A stretch of DNA of 64,000 bases, taken from positions 5,518,001-5,582,000 of the forward strand of contig NZ_LT670817.1 in the NCBI RefSeq assembly GCF_900129425.1, written 5' to 3'. The first letter of the stretch is position 1, and each line of letters begins with the position of its first letter. A model generated the notes under the pieces. It was not told the origin of the DNA, made no database searches, and saw nothing but the letters and a program-made list of their open reading frames with translations. This DNA is from Bradyrhizobium erythrophlei. GTDB taxonomy: Bacteria > Pseudomonadota > Alphaproteobacteria > Rhizobiales > Xanthobacteraceae. Positions 46,541 to 55,399 of the stretch are shown here, one piece after another. The position numbers and the translations under genes were made by a program.

Positions 46541-47620
46541 TCACGCCCGCCGGCCGGAAAGCCCGCGCCGGAGGCCCATCACGTAGCCGATAATTTCGGC
46601 GACCGCGTGATAATGTTCCACCGGGATCTCGTCGTCGATCTCCACGGTGGCATACAGGGCCCTCGCCAGCGGTACATTCTCGACGATGGGAATGTCATGT
46701 TCGCCGGCGATTTCCCTGATCTTCAGCGCGACCAGATCGACGCCCTTGGCCACGCACAGCGGCGCCGACATGCCGCGCTCATACGACAGCGCCACCGCGT
46801 AATGGGTCGGGTTGGTGATGATCACCGAGGCCTTGGGAACCGCGGCCATCATCCGCTTTTTCATCCGCGCATGCCGCAGCTGCCTGATCCGGTTCTTGAC
46901 GTGCGGGTCGCCTTCGGATTGCTTGAACTCTTCCTTCATTTCCTGCAGCGACATCTTCTGCCGGTCGTACCATTGCCGGTACTGGAAGAAAAAGTCCGCG
47001 ATCGCGACAACCGCGAGCATCGCCACCACCGCGCCCAGCAGATGGACCGTCAGGCTGCTGGTAGCTCCCAGCAGCATGGCCGGGTCGAAATGCATGAACG
47101 ATTCGAGGCGAAGGCGCTCCGGCCACAGGATCGCCGTCATTACCGCGCCGAGCGCGATCACCTTGAAAAGGCCTTTGCCGAAATTCGCCGCCGCCTGCTT
47201 GCCGAAAATCCGCTTGGCGCCGGCTGCGGGCGAGATCTTGCTGAATTTCGGCTTGAGCGACTCGCCCGACCACACCAGCCGGTGCTGTATCATGTTGCCG
47301 GCGATCGCCGCGATCGCCAGCATCAGAAACGGTACGCCGAGGACCCCGATCAGGATAAATTCCAGGCTGTGCGCCAGCGCCAGCAGGCCGGGCCCGTCGG
47401 CGTGGATCATCCAGGAATTGGCGATCAGGTTGCGCATCGGCACTTCGATCCCGGAGCCGATCGATCCGGAAAACGTCGACAGCACCAGCGTCCCGCCGGC
47501 AATCACGAACCAGGTGTTGATTTCCTGGCTTTTCGCGACATCGCCGCGGTCGTGGGCATCATCCAGACGTTTTTGCGTAGGGTCTTGTGTTTTGTCTGCT
47601 GAGTCGTCTTCGTCGGCCAT
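46541..47620 (-). CDS. flhB: Flagellar type III export protein FlhB
   Basis: The 359-residue protein has four membrane segments in its first 210 residues and the cytoplasmic switch domain with the self-cleavage site NPTH in IITNPTHYAVALSYERG. FlhB selects rod/hook versus filament substrates. The N terminus ADEDDSADKTQDPTQKRLDDAHDRGDVAKSQEI is typical. It is the last gene of flgB-flgC-fliE-fliQ-fliR-flhB, 13 bp after fliR. Confidence 0.96.
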   Translation of the reverse strand: MADEDDSADKTQDPTQKRLDDAHDRGDVAKSQEINTWFVIAGGTLVLSTFSGSIGSGIEVPMRNLIANSWMIHADGPGLLALAHSLEFILIGVLGVPFLMLAIAAIAGNMIQHRLVWSGESLKPKFSKISPAAGAKRIFGKQAAANFGKGLFKVIALGAVMTAILWPERLRLESFMHFDPAMLLGATSSLTVHLLGAVVAMLAVVAIADFFFQYRQWYDRQKMSLQEMKEEFKQSEGDPHVKNRIRQLRHARMKKRMMAAVPKASVIITNPTHYAVALSYERGMSAPLCVAKGVDLVALKIREIAGEHDIPIVENVPLARALYATVEIDDEIPVEHYHAVAEIIGYVMGLRRGLSGRRA

Positions 47621-47633
47621 GGTGTTGAGGCTT

Positions 47634-48407
47634 TCAGCTCGGCGGTATCAGGTCGTGCATGACGCCGACGTAATAATCGAGGAAAGTTCCCATCATCGCC
47701 ACGATGATGAAGGAGAAGATCAGAAAGCCCGCAAGGATCGACAGCGGCACGCCGACGAAATAGACCTGCATCTGTGGCATCAGCCGCGCCAGCACGCCAA
47801 GCCCGATGTTGAAAACCAGGCCGAACACCAGGAACGGCGCCGCCAGCTGCATGCCGATCCTGAAAGCGGCGGCGAAGGCGCGGGTGGCGAGTGCCGCGAC
47901 GTCGCCGCTCGGCATCATCTCGCCGGGCGAAAAGATCGCGTAGCTGTCGTTGAGCGCGGCGATGACGAGATAATGGCTGTCGGTCGCAAACAACAGCGTG
48001 ATGCCGAGCAGCGTGAGGAAATTTCCGATCAGCAGGCCCTGCTGGCCCTGGGTCGGATCGACGGCGGTGACGAAGCCGAGACCCATTTGCTGGGCAATCA
48101 CCGAGCCTGCGACCTGCAGCGCCGCAAGCGTCACCCGCGCGGTGGCGCCGAGCACGACGCCGATGATGATCTCGTGGATCATCAGCACCAGCAGCGGCAT
48201 CATCGACGCCTGGATATCGACGTGATAGGCGGCGCGGTGCAGCGGCAGGATGATCAGCGTCAGCAGCAGCGCGATCGCGAGCTTGATGCGAACCGGAATA
48301 TTGGTTTCACCCAATCCCGGCAACAGCATCACCATGGCGCCGATGCGGGCGAACACCAGCATGAAGGTGGCGGCAAGCGCGGGCAGCAGTGAAATATCGA
48401 CGTGCAT
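47634..48407 (-). CDS. fliR: Flagellar export gate protein FliR
   Basis: The 257-residue polytopic protein is part of the FliPQR export gate. It begins MHVDISLLPALAATFMLVFARIGAMVMLLPGLGETNIPVRIKLAIALLLTLIILP and ends with FLIFSFIIVAMMGTFLDYYVGVMHDLIPPS, the usual pattern of membrane helices. Spacing to fliQ is 17 bp. No truncation is seen. Confidence 0.95.
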   Translation of the reverse strand: MHVDISLLPALAATFMLVFARIGAMVMLLPGLGETNIPVRIKLAIALLLTLIILPLHRAAYHVDIQASMMPLLVLMIHEIIIGVVLGATARVTLAALQVAGSVIAQQMGLGFVTAVDPTQGQQGLLIGNFLTLLGITLLFATDSHYLVIAALNDSYAIFSPGEMMPSGDVAALATRAFAAAFRIGMQLAAPFLVFGLVFNIGLGVLARLMPQMQVYFVGVPLSILAGFLIFSFIIVAMMGTFLDYYVGVMHDLIPPS

Positions 48408-48424
48408 GATTCACGCATAGTGCA

Positions 48425-48688
48425 TCAGCCGCCTATGATTCGCGACGATATCCGCATCATGTGGCTGTGCAGCGCGTCCGCCATGAACGGCAGCGCCAGC
48501 AGCAGCGTGACGAAGATCGCCAGTATCTTCGGCACGAACACCAGCGTCTGTTCCTGGATCTGCGTCAGCGCCTGAAACAGCGACACCACCACACCGACCA
48601 CGAGGCCGACGATCATCAGCGGCGACGACACCACGACAATGGTCCAGATCGCATCGCGCGCCACATCGAGAGTTTCAGCACCGGTCAT
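48425..48688 (-). CDS. fliQ: Flagellar export gate protein FliQ
   Basis: The 87-residue protein has two membrane helices and the family pattern ETLDVARDAIWTIVVVSSPLMIVGLVVGVVVSLFQALTQIQEQTLVFVPKILAIF. I start at MTGAETLD (48688) because this gives the usual length; a longer in-frame form to 48718 lies in the repeat that precedes the gene. The start is close to a family B repeat. Confidence 0.94.
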   Translation of the reverse strand: MTGAETLDVARDAIWTIVVVSSPLMIVGLVVGVVVSLFQALTQIQEQTLVFVPKILAIFVTLLLALPFMADALHSHMMRISSRIIGG

Positions 48689-48713
48689 GACATATGTTCC
48701 ATTCGGGTTACGC

Positions 48714-48813
48714 GTCATTTCGGGATGGTCCGAAGGACCAGACTTCAGATGTGCAATTGCACATCGGGGAATCTCGAGATTCCGGGTTCGCGCTGCGCGC
48801 GCCCCGGAACGAC
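48714..48813. repeat. Palindromic repeat, family B copy 3, within the flagellar operon
   Basis: GTCATTTCGGGATGG and GCGCGCCCCGGAACGAC form the outer arms, with TGTGCAATTGCACA and GGGGAATCTCGAGATTCC as inner palindromes. It lies between fliE and fliQ. An insertion of a mobile repeat into this operon would add RNA structure between the two genes. Confidence 0.75.
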
Positions 48814-48827
48814 GGGAATCAAGAAAC

Positions 48828-49154
48828 TCAGATCGTCATCTTCATGATGTCTTCGTAGGCCGCGATCACCTTGTCGCGCACCGACACCAGCGTCGATACC
48901 TTGACGTCGGTCTCCGCCACCGCGGTGACCACGTCCATGACATTGGCCTTGCCCGACGCCATCGCGACCGACTGCGCGTCGGCTTTCCGTCCGCCGTCCA
49001 CGACGCTTCCGAGCGCGTCCTTGAGCAGGTCGCCGAACGAGGGGCCCCCGCCGCCGCCGCCGCCGCTGGCGTCGGAGGTTTTGCCCGCCCCGCCGGTGTC
49101 CAGTATGCGGGCGAGATTGGCATAGGCGCTGGCAGCGACTGTCGGTGTGGCCAT
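48828..49154 (-). CDS. fliE: Flagellar hook-basal body protein FliE
   Basis: FliE joins the MS ring to the rod. The 108 residues have a glycine-rich linker (SGGGGGGGPSFGDLLKDAL) and the conserved C-terminal helix KANVMDVVTAVAETDVKVSTLVSVRDKVIAAYEDIMKMTI. The gene is 17 bp after flgC and 15 bp before the repeat. Complete. Confidence 0.94.
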   Translation of the reverse strand: MATPTVAASAYANLARILDTGGAGKTSDASGGGGGGGPSFGDLLKDALGSVVDGGRKADAQSVAMASGKANVMDVVTAVAETDVKVSTLVSVRDKVIAAYEDIMKMTI

Positions 49155-49171
49155 GATTTAAGGTTTCCCGT

Positions 49172-49603
49172 TCAGGACTTGAGGATATTGAGCGTGAGCG
49201 CGACCATCCGGCGCGTGGCGGTGATGATGTTGAGGTTCGCCTCGTAGGATCGCTGCGCGTCGCGCATGTCGGTCATTTCGATCAGCGGATTGACATTGGG
49301 ATATTTGACGTTGCCGGCGGCGTCCGCGGCCGGATTACCGGGCTCGTGCTTGACGCGGAACGCCGATGTGTCGGGCCGGATCTTGCCGAGCGTCACGACG
49401 TTCGCATCCAGCGTGCGATCGAGTTCGGAGGAAAAGGTCGGTACCTTGCGCCGATACGGATCGCCGCCGGCGGTCGACGCCGTGGAATCCGCGTTGGCGA
49501 TATTTTCCGAGATGACCCGCATTCGGCCCGCCTGCGCGCGCAGACCTGACGTCGCGATGCCCATCGATCTGGCGAAATCTGCGATAACCTGACGGTCTGC
49601 CAT
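49172..49603 (-). CDS. flgC: Flagellar basal-body rod protein FlgC
   Basis: The 143-residue rod protein has the N-terminal heptad region with GIATSGLRAQAGRMRVISENIANADSTAST and the C-terminal MTDMRDAQRSYEANLNIITATRRMVALTLNIL, both typical of FlgC. GGGAAAGG lies upstream of the ATG. Second gene of the operon, 30 bp after flgB. Confidence 0.95.
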   Translation of the reverse strand: MADRQVIADFARSMGIATSGLRAQAGRMRVISENIANADSTASTAGGDPYRRKVPTFSSELDRTLDANVVTLGKIRPDTSAFRVKHEPGNPAADAAGNVKYPNVNPLIEMTDMRDAQRSYEANLNIITATRRMVALTLNILKS

Positions 49604-49633
49604 GTTTGTCCCTTTCCCGGCCCTGATTGGCCT

Positions 49634-50041
49634 TTAGGCCTTGCCGATCGCAACCTTCAGAAGATGCAGCCTGCTGGTGTAGAGCGAGGTGACCGCCGCA
49701 TAGTCCATCTGGTTGGACGAGACCTTGAGCATCTCGTCCTCGAGATTGACGGCATTGCCGGTGGGCCTGGTCTCGAAACCGGTCTTGCGATCCTGGTCGA
49801 AGGTTGGTTCGCTCTCCAGCGGAGCGATATGCCCGGTGCGGGTCTGCACCATCGCCAGCGGCCCCATCGATCCGGCAGCGGCGGCGCCGGTGGGATCGAA
49901 TTTCGGTTCGACCAGATCGCGCGGCCTGAAATTCGGCGTATCGGAATTGGCGACATTTTCGGAGAGCACCCGCTGACGCTCCTGATGCCATTGCATCCTG
50001 GTGCGAAGCGCCGCCAAACCCGGAAGATCGTTGATGGACAT
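49634..50041 (-). CDS. flgB: Flagellar basal-body rod protein FlgB
   Basis: The 135-residue proximal rod protein has SVNxANADTPxF-like ENVANSDTPNFRPRDL and the C-terminal EDEMLKVSSNQMDYAAVTSLYTSRLHLLKVAIGK. It is the first gene of the six-gene minus-strand flagellar cluster and has a CtrA box 67 bp upstream. Confidence 0.95.
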   Translation of the reverse strand: MSINDLPGLAALRTRMQWHQERQRVLSENVANSDTPNFRPRDLVEPKFDPTGAAAAGSMGPLAMVQTRTGHIAPLESEPTFDQDRKTGFETRPTGNAVNLEDEMLKVSSNQMDYAAVTSLYTSRLHLLKVAIGKA

Positions 50042-50417
50042 CGGCGCTCTCCCCTCTTCCGCGCGGCGCGGCGCCGCTGAGGTGGGCAGAATTTGCCGTG
50101 TGCATGGTTAACAGCAGGTTAAGATGCGCCGCGGCAGACAGCATGCGTCCCCAACGGATTCGCCTCGGACGCCGGGTCGAGCGCATTTTCGCCACGAAAG
50201 CTGCGTTAACCAGCCAGGTTCCTGACACCTCCGACCGCGAGAAGTCATTTTGGCCCAGCCGATTCATAGGTTATTAAGAGTGCGGGCGGCAGTTTCTGCC
50301 GCGGGGAATTAAGAAATAGGGCCAATGTCAGGCTTGATTCGGGTCTGTTGCGTCGCCTCCGATCCGCATTCGACGAACGACAGACCTGAATAAGGCGCTA
50401 TTTGCCGGGGACAAAGC
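50042..50417. promoter_or_regulatory. Divergent flagellar promoter region with a CtrA box (50108-50122)
   Basis: TTAA-CAGCAGG-TTAA (50108-50122) is an exact TTAA-N7-TTAA full CtrA site, placed 67 bp upstream of flgB. The 376-bp region also holds a GCGGCAG/CTGCCGC hairpin (about 50286-50302), and drives fliO-fliP on the plus strand. No gene is present. CtrA control of early flagellar genes is established in Caulobacter; here it is inferred. Confidence 0.65.
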
Positions 50418-51455
50418 ATGCAGGCATTGACATTCTTCTTCGCATTCGTGGCCGTGCTGGCGCTGATCGGCGTTGCCGCCTGGCTGGTTCGCCGATTCGC
50501 CGGCAATCGCCTCGGTGCCAACACCAATCGCGGACGGATGCCGCGACTGGCGGTGATCGATGCCGCAGCCGTGGATGGCCGCAGGCGGCTGGTGCTGGTG
50601 CGGCGCGACAATGTCGAACACCTGCTGATGATCGGCGGTCCGACCGATATCGTCGTCGAACCCAATATCGTGCGGGCGATGCCGGGACGGGATCAGATGG
50701 CGCAACGGGCCGGTGTCGGTGCCGAACCGCAGCCCCGAATCGTCCCGCTGCCCGACGCCATCGGCTGGAGCGACGGCGATGGCCCAAGATCCGAACCAAG
50801 GTCCGAACCAAGATCAGATCCGCGGTCCGATGTGTTCGATCACGCCGAGCCGCAAATGCCCGAGCCGCCGCCGCGGCCGGTCCGGCCCACCTTTGCCGAC
50901 GAGTTGCGCCGCCCGGCGCCGCTGGAGCGGCGCGAGCGCAGCGAACCCTTGCGGAACGAACCCTTGCGTAGCGATCCGTTGGCAGGCTTCGCGCCGGAGT
51001 CGATCGGCAGTCCCCTTGGAGGCCGTCCGGAGCCCCGCCCCGAACTGCGCGGCGAGCCGATGCCGTCGCGCGTGACATCGCGCAACGAACCGATCATGCC
51101 GCGTCCGCAGCGTCCGAGCGAAGCGCCGAAGGTGCCGCCGGTCCGCGCACCCGAGCGCACCGCCGCGCCGCCGCCGCCGCCACCTCCTTCTCCCCCTCCT
51201 CCGCAGCCGACGGCGGACCAGAATCTCGCCGAGATGGCGCAACGGCTGGAGGCCGCCTTACGCCGGCCGGCCGGCGACAGCGGCGAACCGCGCGTCGGCG
51301 CGCCTTCGGTGGCGCCCGAACCGCCGCCAAGCCGCCCCGCGCCCCGCCCCGAGCCATCGGCGGCACCGCCGGTGGCGCCTTCGCCGAAGAGCGGCTTTGA
51401 AAATCTCGAAGACGAGATGGCGTCATTGCTGGGTCGTCCGAAGCCCCCTTCGTGA
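50418..51455 (+). CDS. fliO: FliO-like flagellar export protein with long proline-rich tail
   Basis: The 345-residue protein has one N-terminal membrane helix (about 3-25) and a FliO-like beta-domain (about 40-95, RMPRLAVIDAAAVDGRRRLVLVRRDNVEHLLMIGGPTDIVVEPNIV). FliO helps assemble the FliPQR gate. The remaining 250 residues are a Pro/Arg/Glu-rich disordered tail not found in enterobacterial FliO. The stop overlaps the GTG start of fliP by four bases. Confidence 0.8.
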   Translation: MQALTFFFAFVAVLALIGVAAWLVRRFAGNRLGANTNRGRMPRLAVIDAAAVDGRRRLVLVRRDNVEHLLMIGGPTDIVVEPNIVRAMPGRDQMAQRAGVGAEPQPRIVPLPDAIGWSDGDGPRSEPRSEPRSDPRSDVFDHAEPQMPEPPPRPVRPTFADELRRPAPLERRERSEPLRNEPLRSDPLAGFAPESIGSPLGGRPEPRPELRGEPMPSRVTSRNEPIMPRPQRPSEAPKVPPVRAPERTAAPPPPPPPSPPPPQPTADQNLAEMAQRLEAALRRPAGDSGEPRVGAPSVAPEPPPSRPAPRPEPSAAPPVAPSPKSGFENLEDEMASLLGRPKPPS

Positions 51456-52204
51456 GGTCCGCGCCCCTCCCGCGTAGAGTTTTATTTTTTGCCACCCTGA
51501 TAGCCGCCGGATCGCTGGTCGAGCCGGCGTTCGCGCAAGATATCAGCATCAATCTTGGCCAGGGCAACGGCGGCGTCACCGAGCGCGCGATCCAGCTGAT
51601 CGCGCTCCTGACGGTGCTGTCGATCGCGCCGTCGATCCTGATCATGATGACGTCGTTCACCCGGATCGTCGTCGTGCTGTCGCTGTTGCGCACCGCCTTG
51701 GGCACCGCGACCGCGCCGCCGAACTCGGTCATCATTGCGCTCGCCATGTTCCTGACCGCGTTCGTGATGGGCCCGGTGCTGCAGAAATCCTACGACGACG
51801 GCATCAAGCCCCTGGTCGCCAACCAGATCAGCGTCGAGGAAGCGCTGCAGCGCGCCTCGGTGCCGTTGCGCGGCTTCATGCAGAAGAACGTGCGCGAAAA
51901 GGATCTCAAGCTGTTCATGGACCTGTCGGGCGAGCCGCCGCCGGCGACGCTGGACGACATGTCGCTGCGGATCCTGGTGCCGGCGTTCATGATCTCCGAA
52001 CTGAAACGCGCCTTCGAGATCGGCTTCCTGCTGTTCCTGCCGTTTCTGATCATCGACCTCGTGGTGGCTTCGGTGCTGATGTCGATGGGCATGATGATGC
52101 TGCCGCCGGTGGTGGTGTCGCTGCCGTTCAAGCTGATCTTCTTCGTGCTGGTCGACGGCTGGTCGCTGGTGGCGGGCAGCCTGGTGCAGAGCTACGGGGG
52201 ATAG
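51452..52204 (+). CDS. fliP: Flagellar export gate protein FliP
   Basis: The 250-residue core gate protein has a signal peptide (RRVLFFATLIAAGSLVEPAFAQ) and four membrane segments with family patterns LSIAPSILIMMTSFTRIVVVLSLLRTALGTATAPPNSVIIALAMFLTAFVMGPVL and GFLLFLPFLIIDLVVASVLMSMGMMMLPP. It starts with GTG at 51452, which overlaps the fliO stop as GTGA, so translation is coupled. Confidence 0.95.
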   Translation: MRSAPLPRRVLFFATLIAAGSLVEPAFAQDISINLGQGNGGVTERAIQLIALLTVLSIAPSILIMMTSFTRIVVVLSLLRTALGTATAPPNSVIIALAMFLTAFVMGPVLQKSYDDGIKPLVANQISVEEALQRASVPLRGFMQKNVREKDLKLFMDLSGEPPPATLDDMSLRILVPAFMISELKRAFEIGFLLFLPFLIIDLVVASVLMSMGMMMLPPVVVSLPFKLIFFVLVDGWSLVAGSLVQSYGG

Positions 52205-52628
52205 CTCGGCCGCTTCGCCGCGACGCGTCGATGACCGGGCAAATCGGCCACGCCGACATCGCCGAAAGAGGACTCCTCGCCCTGAGGTTTTTGCTCGATC
52301 GCTGCAGTCGGCGACCTCCACACATCTGCAAACATCCAAACATATTGTGTTTGAGCGGCCCGCGACGTCTCGCACGTGTCGCGTCTGGACAGCCGCGAGC
52401 CGCCGTTTGACTCATTCCGCAGCAGCGATCGCCGCGTAAATGGAATCGCGAAACTGTGTGGAGAGCGACGGATGGACACTTTTCCCCGTCATCTATTTGT
52501 AGTTGCGTTGACAAGAATTACTAATATGGTTTGAGCCGCATCCTGGGAGCGGGAAGCCAGGCAACGCGTGGCGCAACGATGGACGCGACGCGGCTGGTTT
52601 GCCCGGACACGCAAGGCGGAAACGGAAC
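52205..52628. other. 424-bp gap without a convincing gene
   Basis: The stretch is less GC-rich than neighbours near 52320-52350 and 52490-52540. Open frames in it lack ribosome binding sites and family resemblance. A TTGACA (about 52508) lies upstream of the next gene but no -10 is at the right distance. It contains no clear terminator after fliP. Confidence 0.4.
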
Positions 52629-54086
52629 ATGAAAAAAAGACTACGAAACGCACGCTTCGTCACCCTGGCCGTCGCCGCGATCGCCTTTGCCGCAACCTTC
52701 AGCAACGTTGCCGGCGCCGCGCCGCCGCCGCCCGCCAAGGGCTGTCCGCAGTTTGGCTGGTCGGAAGGACTGGGACGATTCCTGGCGCCGGATTTTCCGT
52801 TTCCCACTTCGGACACGAAACCGATTCCAACTCCCGACTGCAATTTTCATCAATGGTCGTGGGAGGCTTTCGTCTGGGCCACCGCGCTGATCAAGGACCC
52901 GGCGTCGGGCACCATGGTGCCGCGATTCATGACCTTGGCCACGCCGGCCGACCTGCTGAACAAGGACGAGAACGCCGGCGAGCCCAAGCTGCGTCCCCTG
53001 ACGCTCGCCGCGCGATCGGAGACATTCCTCGGCGCCGCCGGATTCAGCGAAGGCGCGGGCGCCATCGTCGAAGCCGACGGCAACATGTTGGTCGCCCAGA
53101 ACGGCTACCCGGTCTATGCCTCGGTTCACATGAACAAGTCGTATTTCGATACGGCGCGGAAAAACCTGATCGCCACCGGCGGCTACCAGAATCAGCCGGC
53201 AGGCTCCTACTTCGACGTCGGTGCCGCCGTCTTCAAAGCCACCTGGCTGCGGCTCGACCAGGGACAGCAGCCGCCGGCTGGCGCCTTTACGACGCAGGCG
53301 CAGGTCCCCGTGCTGGAAACCAAGGTCACCCCGGGTCTCGTCACCATCCAGCCCGTGCCCGGAAAGTTCGTGACCGTGACCGTCGCGCTCGTGGGCCTGC
53401 ATGTGGTCGGCCAGACCGTCAATCATCCCGAATTCCTGTGGGGGACGTTCGAGCACAAGATGAATTCCCCGGCGACGCCGGACAACACCTTCACGCCCTC
53501 GCCGACCGGCAAGGATCCGAACAGCTTCACGCTGTACAAGGCGAACACGCCCTTCTCACAGGCAAACAACCCGATCGATCCGCCGACCCTCCGGCTCGAC
53601 GCAGCGTCCCAAAAGCTAACGCCGGTGACCAACGCCGTGCTCGAAAATCAGACCGGCGGCGAGAACCAGCAGAACGGACCAGGCAACATCATTGCCATCA
53701 ACACGGCAGCCCAAAAATCCGTCGCCAGCTTCACGCCTCCGCAATCGACATTCGCCAATTATAATCTAGTCGGAACCGTGTGGATGCTGCCCAATTCCTA
53801 TAACCTCAACAGCGACCAGACCAGCGCGGTCGGTTCGGTGAATCTGGCGAATGTGACAGCCGAGACGTTCGTTCAAAACGCCAAGAATACTCCGATCAGC
53901 GGCGTGCAGAACTGCTTCATGTGCCACAATCCGGGGTCCTATTCCTTCCAGAATCCGCCCCCGCCGAAGCTGGCGAACAGGCTGATCGCGTTGAGCCACG
54001 TGTTGGCGGTCGGCTCGCCTTACGAAGTGCCGAACTCGATCGCGGGCAGATTGCTGTTGCTGCCGCAGGGCCTTCGCGGCAGGTAG
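52629..54086 (+). CDS. Secreted protein with one c-type haem motif
   Basis: The 485-residue precursor has a signal peptide (MKKRLRNARFVTLAVAAIAFAATFSNVAGA). One CxxCH haem site is visible at Cys429-Cys432-His433 (NCFMCHNPGSY). The body has HQWSWEAFVWATAL near residue 75 and HPEFLWGTFEHKMN near 275, blocks I recall from an uncharacterised family of bacterial secreted proteins. The family is not assigned a function. It is upstream of a lone small gene and the alcohol dehydrogenase cluster, opposite in direction. Confidence 0.7.
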   Translation: MKKRLRNARFVTLAVAAIAFAATFSNVAGAAPPPPAKGCPQFGWSEGLGRFLAPDFPFPTSDTKPIPTPDCNFHQWSWEAFVWATALIKDPASGTMVPRFMTLATPADLLNKDENAGEPKLRPLTLAARSETFLGAAGFSEGAGAIVEADGNMLVAQNGYPVYASVHMNKSYFDTARKNLIATGGYQNQPAGSYFDVGAAVFKATWLRLDQGQQPPAGAFTTQAQVPVLETKVTPGLVTIQPVPGKFVTVTVALVGLHVVGQTVNHPEFLWGTFEHKMNSPATPDNTFTPSPTGKDPNSFTLYKANTPFSQANNPIDPPTLRLDAASQKLTPVTNAVLENQTGGENQQNGPGNIIAINTAAQKSVASFTPPQSTFANYNLVGTVWMLPNSYNLNSDQTSAVGSVNLANVTAETFVQNAKNTPISGVQNCFMCHNPGSYSFQNPPPPKLANRLIALSHVLAVGSPYEVPNSIAGRLLLLPQGLRGR

Positions 54087-54204
54087 CCGCCATACAAGCC
54101 ACCCGCGTCCCGGCGCAGCGCCGGGAGGCGGCGCCGCGACGCGCGGTTACGTCCAGACTAGGCGTAGTCCGCCCGGATCGTGATCCAGTTCACCTCACGG
54201 TGCT

Positions 54205-54414
54205 TCACTCATCCACGGGTTCCAGAAGTGCTGCGATTCTCAGCTGGATCGGATCGCGTTCGCCCCTTGCTGCCGCTGCAAGGATGCGCGATGCCAGCTT
54301 TACTTTTGTCGCAGGCGTTTGCCTGGTCTTGGGCAGGATGGTTGCGGCCTCATCGAGCACGGACTTCATCAATTCGATTAACTCAGGCTGATAAATCGCT
54401 GCTATCGTGACCAT
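54205..54414 (-). CDS. Small hypothetical protein (69 aa)
   Basis: The product (MVTIAAIYQPELIELMKSVLDEAATILPKTRQTPATKVKLASRILAAAARGERDPIQLRIAALLEPVDE) is 69 residues and alpha-helical. The ILAAAARGERDPIQLRIAAL stretch recurs in many short rhizobial proteins of unknown role. Start at ATG 54414 gives the family N terminus; a longer frame lacks support. No partner gene is obvious. Confidence 0.65.
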   Translation of the reverse strand: MVTIAAIYQPELIELMKSVLDEAATILPKTRQTPATKVKLASRILAAAARGERDPIQLRIAALLEPVDE

Positions 54415-54578
54415 GTTTGTACCCTCAAACGCCACAGCACTCATCGCCTCGATTATGACGGCGCGCCGGATTGCGTCTGTCGGGTAACCGACGCGGCGGC
54501 ACATTTATTGCGGCGATTGTCGCGGGATGGCGCCCTTTTCTATACTTGTGCCGTCATTCGCCCGACCGGCCGGTTTGG

Positions 54579-55385
54579 TCACTGCCCCCTGGGTGAACTC
54601 GGTTCGACCCCGTAGCTTGCATAGATCCGATTGACGGTGCCATCTGCAAGCAGCCGATCGATCGCCTCGTTGATCGCCGCCGCCAGTGCGTCGTCGGACT
54701 TGCGCATTCCGACCGCGATCTCCCAGCGGAACTCAGGCTGGTTCTCATAGGCGCGCACTAACGTCACTGGCGCGTCCCGGTGGAGAAGATTGTAATATCC
54801 GATGCTGGCGGGGGTGGCGAGCGCCGCATCGAGTTCGCCCTTGCCGACCGCCTCGATCATTTCGTCCTCGAATGTGAACGGGATTGTCGGCAGGCCCTTC
54901 TGGCCCAACGTCACGCTCGCGAGCGACCCCACCATCGCGCCGACCCTCTGCCCCTTCTTGAGATCGGCGAAGTCGGTGACGCCGCTGAAGCCCGGGCGAA
55001 GCGCGATGGCAACGCCGCTCACCTGGTAAGGCTTGGAAAGCCGCACGTGGCGCTCTTGCGCGCTTGCTTGATCCACGATCGCGTCGAGGACCACATCGCA
55101 ATCGACACGGCCCACCTGGAACGGAAAAACCACCCAGCCGACCTCGAGCTTGACACCGAGCTGGTTGGCCAGCGCCTCGCCGAGTTCGAGCTCAAAGCCG
55201 CGACGATCGCCGGTCTTGCTGGAGAATGGCAGCGCTTTGGGATTGGCACAGACCATGAGAATGCCGCGGCTTCTGATTGAATCAAGCGGACGAGCACGCG
55301 CGACGTCGGGAGCCGCCGCGTGGGCGAGAAATACCGCGACGATCAGTCCCTGGCAGAGCCCAGCAATACGTTGAAGTGGCGTCAT
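54579..55385 (-). CDS. Quinoprotein-associated periplasmic binding protein (MoxJ/XoxJ-like)
   Basis: The 268-residue protein has a signal peptide and the fold of ABC-type amino-acid binding proteins (RPLDSIRSRGILMVCANPKALPFSSKTG ... GFELELGEALANQLGVKLEVGWVVFPF). No permease or ATPase is nearby. Members next to PQQ dehydrogenases (MoxJ, XoxJ) are thought to help enzyme maturation rather than transport. It is 14 bp after the cytochrome gene, so it is the last gene of the three-gene operon. Confidence 0.8.
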   Translation of the reverse strand: MTPLQRIAGLCQGLIVAVFLAHAAAPDVARARPLDSIRSRGILMVCANPKALPFSSKTGDRRGFELELGEALANQLGVKLEVGWVVFPFQVGRVDCDVVLDAIVDQASAQERHVRLSKPYQVSGVAIALRPGFSGVTDFADLKKGQRVGAMVGSLASVTLGQKGLPTIPFTFEDEMIEAVGKGELDAALATPASIGYYNLLHRDAPVTLVRAYENQPEFRWEIAVGMRKSDDALAAAINEAIDRLLADGTVNRIYASYGVEPSSPRGQ

Positions 55386-55399
55386 GACGGGCCTTCAAA

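Noticed and set aside
46812..48392. Plus-strand open frame of 526 codons opposite flhB-fliR
   Set aside because: Antisense to two well-defined flagellar genes; no domain or ribosome binding site.
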